DNA of 7,266 bases from Anaerolineales bacterium (GTDB taxonomy: Bacteria > Chloroflexota > Anaerolineae > Anaerolineales > Villigracilaceae), in NCBI GenBank assembly GCA_028689195.1, contig JAQTWR010000134.1:1-7266 (forward strand). Reading direction: 5' to 3'. The notes below the pieces were generated by a model. It saw only the letters and a program-made list of their open reading frames with translations. It made no database searches and was not told the DNA's origin. Made by a program: the position numbers and the translations under genes. Position 1 is the stretch's first letter, and each line of letters begins with the position of its first letter. Shown in pieces: positions 5,926-7,266 of the stretch.

Positions 5926-7221
5926 ATGCGCGCCGTAGATATCATTATAAAAAAACGCGATAAAAAAGAATTAACCTCGCAGGAAATTGAGTTTTTCATT
6001 CAGGGTTTCACCAACGGGGATATTCCCGACTATCAAGCCTCGTCTTTTGCAATGGCGATTTTCTTGAATGGAATGACCCATTTGGAAACGACCGCCCTTA
6101 CGCTGGCGATGGCAAAATCGGGTCAGACGCTCGACCTTTCCGGGATTGTCAAAATCGCGGTGGATAAACATTCTTCGGGCGGCGTGGGCGATAAGACCAG
6201 CATTTCGGTGATGCCGATAGTCGCCGCGTGCGGATTGCCCGTCGGCAAAATGTCGGGTCACGGGCTGGGATTCAGCGGCGGCACGCTGGATAAACTCGAG
6301 TCGATTCCCGGCTTCCGCGCGGATTTATCCACCGATGAATTCAAAATGCAACTCAAAGAAAAGGGAATTGTGCTGACGGGGCAGTCGCTCGACCTCGCGC
6401 CCGCAGACGGCAAACTCTACGCGCTGCGCGATGTGACCGGCACGGTCCCGTCCATGCCGTTGATCGCTTCGTCCATTATAAGCAAAAAAATCGCGGCGGG
6501 CGCGCAAGCCATCGTGCTGGATGTGAAGGTCGGGCTCGGCGCGTTCATGCAGACTTTGGACGAAGCCCGCGAACTCGCCGATTTGATGGTTAGCATCGGG
6601 AATTTGGCTGGGCGCAAAATCACCGCGCTGCTTTCGGATATGAACCAGCCTCTCGGATGCGCCGTTGGCAACGCGCTTGAAACCGTCGAGGCTATCGAAC
6701 TCCTGCGCGGACGCGCTCCCAAAGATTATTACGAACATTGTATGCACGTCGCCGCGCATGTTCTCGTTCTTGGCGAACGCGCAAAGGATTTAAGCGAAGG
6801 GCGCGCCATGGCGGAAAAATCCATCGCGGACGGCGACGCGCTGGAAAAACTCCGCGTGTTGGTTCAGGCTCAGAGCGGCGACGCCGAGTATGTGGACGAC
6901 ACTTCCAAATTCGCGCGCGCGAAATACGTCGAGGTTGTTCCCGCGCCGCGCAGCGGATTCATATCGCAGGTTCACGCAAGATTGGTGGGCGAGGCGGCTG
7001 TCGCGCTGGGGGCGGGGCGCGCGAAGAAAGACGACGCGATTGATTACGCCGTCGGATTCCTCATCCACAAAAAGGTCGGCGACAAAGTGGAGGCGGGCGA
7101 GCCGCTCTTTGAAATCCACGCAAACGACGAGGCTAAGCTGGCGGATGCGCGCGCGGCGGTACTTTTGGCTTATGCTTTTAGCTCCGAATTCGTGCCGCCA
7201 TTACCGCTGTTTTACGAGTAA
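5926..7221 (+). CDS. pdp: Pyrimidine-nucleoside phosphorylase (Pdp/DeoA family)
   Basis: A 431-residue protein, full length for the family (about 430-440), cytoplasmic. It splits uridine, thymidine or deoxyuridine with phosphate to give the base and (deoxy)ribose-1-phosphate. Domains in order: an alpha domain, the phosphate-binding VDKHSSGGVGDK (79-90), the signature SGHGLGFSGGTLDKLE (110-125), the base-binding R168, S183 and K187 in YALRD and ASSIISKKIA, and a C-terminal domain from about 335 (PAPRSGFI to PLFYE). Residue numbers match those I recall for the Bacillus enzyme, including K108, the residue associated with accepting uridine as well as thymidine, so pdp is preferred over deoA. The signature is unusual: H112 replaces the normal Arg and F116-S117 replace His-Thr. 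The ATG follows AAGGAGA by five bases. It lies 72 bases after the membrane protein gene, on the same strand, and may share its transcript. It is not TrpD, a related fold, because the C-terminal domain and signature are of Pdp type. Confidence 0.93.
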   Translation: MRAVDIIIKKRDKKELTSQEIEFFIQGFTNGDIPDYQASSFAMAIFLNGMTHLETTALTLAMAKSGQTLDLSGIVKIAVDKHSSGGVGDKTSISVMPIVAACGLPVGKMSGHGLGFSGGTLDKLESIPGFRADLSTDEFKMQLKEKGIVLTGQSLDLAPADGKLYALRDVTGTVPSMPLIASSIISKKIAAGAQAIVLDVKVGLGAFMQTLDEARELADLMVSIGNLAGRKITALLSDMNQPLGCAVGNALETVEAIELLRGRAPKDYYEHCMHVAAHVLVLGERAKDLSEGRAMAEKSIADGDALEKLRVLVQAQSGDAEYVDDTSKFARAKYVEVVPAPRSGFISQVHARLVGEAAVALGAGRAKKDDAIDYAVGFLIHKKVGDKVEAGEPLFEIHANDEAKLADARAAVLLAYAFSSEFVPPLPLFYE

Positions 7222-7266
7222 AATATAAAGAGTTGGATAGAGAGAAAAGGTATTTTAAGGTTTGCA

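Noticed and set aside
6738..7228. Arg-rich plus- and minus-strand frames inside the phosphorylase gene
   Set aside because: Low-complexity Arg/Ser-rich translations typical of out-of-frame reading in GC-rich coding DNA.
1..7266. tRNA, rRNA, CRISPR array, transposase or integrase
   Set aside because: No direct-repeat array, no tRNA-like cloverleaf and no mobile-element protein motif was seen in either strand.
7222..7266. Possible start of another gene after the phosphorylase
   Set aside because: Only 45 bases remain; there is no start codon with a convincing ribosome site and no terminator hairpin.

Overview
The window carries six protein genes and no recognisable RNA gene, mobile element or CRISPR array. 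Base composition is moderately GC-rich, with many GCG/CGC codons. The mix of genes suggests an environmental anaerobic or facultative bacterium, and the protein style resembles Anaerolineae (Chloroflexota). The genes are a secreted parallel beta-helix protein, a small membrane-anchored multiheme cytochrome, a nonulosonate-type cytidylyltransferase next to a membrane alkaline-phosphatase-superfamily protein, and a Pdp-type nucleoside phosphorylase. The taxonomic guess is an inference from protein style and would need a database search.

Layout: (1) positions 1-1836, minus strand: the N-terminal 612 codons of a secreted right-handed beta-helix protein, open to the left edge of the window with no stop. 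(2) 1837-2036: a divergent intergenic region with a perfect 7-bp inverted repeat and a plausible promoter for the next gene. (3) 2037-2771, plus strand: a calcineurin-like (YfcE-type) metallophosphoesterase. (4) 2772-2916: a convergent intergenic region with two stacked hairpins, the second a perfect 14-bp GC-rich stem followed by a T-rich stretch. (5) 2917-3540, minus strand: a membrane-anchored pentaheme c-type cytochrome. (6) 3541-3656: a second divergent promoter region. (7) 3657-5853, plus strand: two genes overlapping by 14 bases, a CMP-sugar synthetase (acylneuraminate cytidylyltransferase family) and a membrane protein with an extracytoplasmic sulfatase/phosphotransferase-fold domain. 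(8) 5926-7221, plus strand: pyrimidine-nucleoside phosphorylase, 72 bases after the preceding gene. The last 45 bases hold nothing I can call.

How the genes fit together: the strongest functional link is the overlapping cytidylyltransferase/membrane-transferase pair. It looks like part of a surface-glycan module: activation of an acidic sugar with CTP, and an external enzyme that probably modifies glycan or lipid with a phospho-group. The secreted beta-helix protein could also act at the surface, but its function cannot be named. The cytochrome, the phosphoesterase and the nucleoside phosphorylase look like independent functions (electron transfer, phosphoester hydrolysis, nucleoside salvage). 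I found no convincing undescribed multi-gene system. The best leads are the glycan pair, the five-heme/five-spare-histidine cytochrome, and the altered signature of the phosphorylase.
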